DNA from: Paraphaeosphaeria minitans
Lineage: Eukaryota > Ascomycota > Dothideomycetes > Pleosporales > Didymosphaeriaceae
Assembly: GCA_015832175.1 (NCBI GenBank)
Contig: WJXW01000013.1
Location: 1,054,001 to 1,118,000 of the forward strand
Direction of reading: 5' to 3'
Length of the DNA stretch: 64,000 nt
Made by a program: the position numbers and the translations under genes. Position 1 is the first letter of the stretch, and every line of letters begins with the position of its first letter. This document shows positions 62,299 through 64,000 of the stretch, piece after piece. The notes under the pieces were generated by a model that had not been told where the DNA came from, did no database searches, and saw only the letters and a program-made list of their open reading frames with translations.

Positions 62299-62367
62299 GT
62301 TAGGAGTTAGGTATAAGTAATATAGCTTTAGCTTTAAATGTAAAACAATAGTAGATTATATAGTAGG
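62299..62367 (-). repeat. Gypsy-3 LTR fragment (5' LTR start)
   Basis: Sixty-nine bases align to the start of the LTR at 54387, then stop abruptly at the Gypsy-1 LTR. The rest is expected beyond the window. Confidence 0.8.
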
Positions 62368-64000
62368 TGTAAGGTCTAGTTATAGGCAATAGTACTTGCT
62401 TCACACCAGGAAGGACAGTGAAAGGATAACTCTGGTAATATTAATAGAATAATACTTATCTTGTGTTAAGTTAACGCGCAGCGCAGGTTTTGCGTAGCTA
62501 GCTTACTTAGCGCATAGACCCTCTATAAGGCCTTAGCGCTAGATACTACAACACCACAATAATATTGTGATCTACCTATTACAGAACCTCCCCCTCTAGC
62601 TGTGGTCCTCTACAGCATACTATAGCCTTAATAAAAACCTCACCCTATAAGAAAAAAAAAGAGTGTCTATAGGGGTGCATATTACGTACACAATAGTAGC
62701 GCGTTATAAGTAAATAGTGTACATCGTAAACGCATTGCGTGTGTTATTTATTATAAGGGTCCTACGCCTTCTGTTTGCTGTAGCCTCTTGTGATATAGGG
62801 CAACAGGGCTATATAGTGTTAATATTATTTTAATCTTCGTGTGCTCTCTACCTACATAATATATATATAACCTATTCTTAGCGTAGATAGAGCGCTTAAT
62901 CTTTAAATAACCCCCTTAATTACCTAAGATGCTGTACTCTCTAGTACCTAAATATATTAAAAAGTCTAATTTTTACAATGCTGCTACCTTTGCGTTTAGT
63001 AGAGATGCTAAGCGCGTAGACTATAACGTAGTGCTTATAACTTATATACACTATATACAGAACTTAGTAAAACTCCCTAAGGACTATACTAAAAATAATA
63101 ATAAGCGCTGTAACTATTACGTTAAAGGCAATCGTAAAGGGTATAACTTAGTATATCTAGAGTTACGCGTTATATATGCGCTTTAGCTAATACTTATAGG
63201 TGCTAAAAATAATAAACAGGCGCCTTAATTACCTATACGCCCTTTATAACTGCTACTATATTATAGTTATAGAGACCTTAGGTAGGCAGCGTAAGATAGA
63301 TAAGTGTGTAAAGGTAGTAGGCCTAAAACTAGCTTATTACTAGAAGTAATTTAACTTAGAGCTAGCTAACTGCTAGCGTGTTACAGCTTATGTTAGTACA
63401 CCTATAGGTGTGGCGACCTAGGTGCCTACTACTAGCCCTTAGTATCTAGACTTAATCCTAGTAGAGCAGCGTTAGATTACTAATACTCTTAAGGTAGTTA
63501 TTCCCCTTATATAGTAAATAGTAAGTTCGCACCTTTGCTATACTTAAAACACATACTAATAACTTATTCTAGGTTAATCTAGCGTCTACTCCTTACTGTA
63601 ATAAGGGCGACTTAAACAACAGTAACAAAGAAAGTAAAGAGGAGGTTACTACTAGAGGTATAGTAGGTAAGAATAGTAAAGTTAGTAAAGATAATAAGAA
63701 TAATAAATAGTAGAGGCGTAGGCGGCGCGTAGTTTAGTTAGATCGCTTCTTAGAAGCTAGCCTATAGGCCTTAAGTAAATACCCCTAATAAGCTATAAGT
63801 GCTCCCTAAGCCATAGTGCTTTATTATAATATACGTTATATCTACGTTCTATATACTTTTATTATATTCTTTACCTCTTCTTTATATGCGCAGCTCTTTT
63901 CCTTTTAAAAGTTTAGACTAGGTTATCTATATCTTTAAAGTCTAACTCTAGAATCTAGGTGTCCTAAGTCTTATTATAGCCTTTCTAGCAGAGTAGGTAT
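62368..64000 (-). mobile_element. Gypsy-1 copy 3, left end (rest outside window)
   Basis: The LTR is 62368-62583 (216 bp), followed by a pyrimidine tract (GAACCTCCCCCTC, purine tract on the minus strand). The accessory plus-strand gene is at 62,929-63,908, and the start of the minus-strand integrase end is reached at the window border. It is inserted in the Gypsy-3 right LTR; the left target duplication would be GTAGG (62363-62367). Confidence 0.85.
62929..63908 (+). pseudogene. Gypsy-1 accessory gene, copy 3 (best-preserved exon 1)
   Basis: Exons 62929-63150 (222 nt), 63200-63520 (321 nt), 63573-63908 (336 nt), the same lengths as copy B. Intron 1 is GTATAT...GCTAAT...TATAG; intron 2 is GTAAGT...TACTAATAAC...TCTAG. 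Exon 1 is completely open: MLYSLVPKYIKKSNFYNAA at its start, Cys61 in KRCNYYVKGN, while the cysteines at 69 and 72 seen in copy B are Arg and Tyr here. Exons 2 and 3 carry TAG/TAA at presumed Gln/Trp. Comparing copies suggests a C-x2-C-x4-C-x2-C cluster; position 64 is Tyr in all copies, so that Cys is an inference. Confidence 0.68.

Larger units (their letters stand above)
54387..62367 (-). mobile_element. Gypsy-3 chromovirus inserted in Copia-1, right LTR interrupted
   Basis: The left LTR is 54387-54598 (212 bp, TATTAGGAGTTGGG...GGTTCTAATA); the right LTR starts at 62299 (TGTTAGGAGTTAGG) and is cut at 62,367 by Gypsy-1 copy 3. A polypyrimidine run (ATCCCCCTTT, 54,601-54,610) right of the left LTR is the purine tract of the minus strand, so coding is minus. 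Gag lies about 61-62.2 kb; protease near 60.5 kb; reverse transcriptase about 59.5-60.2 kb with VYLDNILIFS at 59,763-59,795 (family VYLDD); integrase about 57.5-58.6 kb; and a decayed chromodomain about 57,290-57,440 (KVDYIINRQ...EYLIK). Between the chromodomain and the left LTR is a plus-strand gene, listed separately. Confidence 0.83.
11300..64000. other. AT-rich, RIP-mutated transposon compartment
   Basis: From about 11.3 kb to the end, TpA steps dominate, while CpG-containing words such as GCGC persist and CpA/TpG words are scarce. Retroelement frames here are broken almost only by TAG and TAA at positions where family proteins have Gln or Trp. Aligned copies differ by C/T and G/A transitions with few indels. 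This is the footprint of repeat-induced point mutation acting on both strands of duplicated DNA. No intact cellular gene is found in the compartment. Confidence 0.9.

Overview
The window comes from a filamentous ascomycete (Pezizomycotina). It is probably a Dothideomycete-like fungus with a bimodal 'GC-balanced / AT-rich' genome. The evidence is short spliceosomal introns (about 46-70 nt) with GTAnGT donors and CTRAC-type branch sites, typical fungal genes, and about 53 kb of transposon sequence showing repeat-induced point mutation (RIP; C to T, mainly CpA to TpA, on both strands). No bacterial features, tRNA, rRNA or CRISPR array are visible.

Region 1 (1-11.2 kb) is a normal-composition gene block. 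It holds: a 3'-cut TEA/ATTS transcription factor of the AbaA/TEC1 family (minus); the ribosome-biogenesis factor MRD1 with five RRMs (minus); a dynein light chain LC8 in seven exons (plus, divergent from MRD1); a small zinc-ribbon protein (plus); an omega-amidase of the NIT2/NIT3 type (minus); and, at the edge, a 5'-truncated GH35 beta-galactosidase pseudogene carrying a CAG-to-TAG type nonsense codon. These are ordinary housekeeping or regulatory genes and do not form a cluster. I built the exon models by hand from splice signals, phase and protein motifs.

Region 2 (about 11.2-64 kb) is an AT-rich block of nested, RIP-damaged LTR retrotransposons. I resolve five families. Gypsy-1 has 216-217 bp LTRs: a solo LTR at 13.2 kb, a broken copy A at 25.3-30.5 plus 37.0-37.6 kb, a full-length copy B at 30.5-37.0 kb inserted into A with target duplication TTAAA, and a third copy running off the right edge from 62.4 kb. 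Gypsy-2 is a chromovirus with 473 bp LTRs: full-length 41,390-48,143 with duplication AGGAA, plus a broken copy at 37.6-40.3 kb. Copia-1 has 312 bp LTRs: a long copy from 40.8 to beyond 54.4 kb interrupted by three insertions, a 2.2 kb internally deleted derivative at 13.9-16.1 kb with duplication TATAT, and a solo LTR at 51.7 kb with duplication CTTAG. Gypsy-3 is a chromovirus, 54.4-62.4 kb. Gypsy-4 is a gag-pol remnant ending at 25.3 kb. The nesting order is Gypsy-2 copy 1 > Gypsy-1 A > Gypsy-1 B, and Copia-1 > {Gypsy-2 copy 2, solo LTR, Gypsy-3 > Gypsy-1 copy 3}.

The most unusual observation concerns two unrelated Gypsy families, Gypsy-1 and Gypsy-3. Each carries, between the 3' end of pol and the 3' LTR, an extra gene on the strand opposite to gag-pol, and that gene contains phase-consistent spliceosomal introns. 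In Gypsy-1, exons 2 and 3 have identical lengths in three copies, and the only length change falls inside an intron. Both genes encode a cysteine cluster. Because they run antisense to the genomic RNA, their introns would not be spliced out during retrotransposition.
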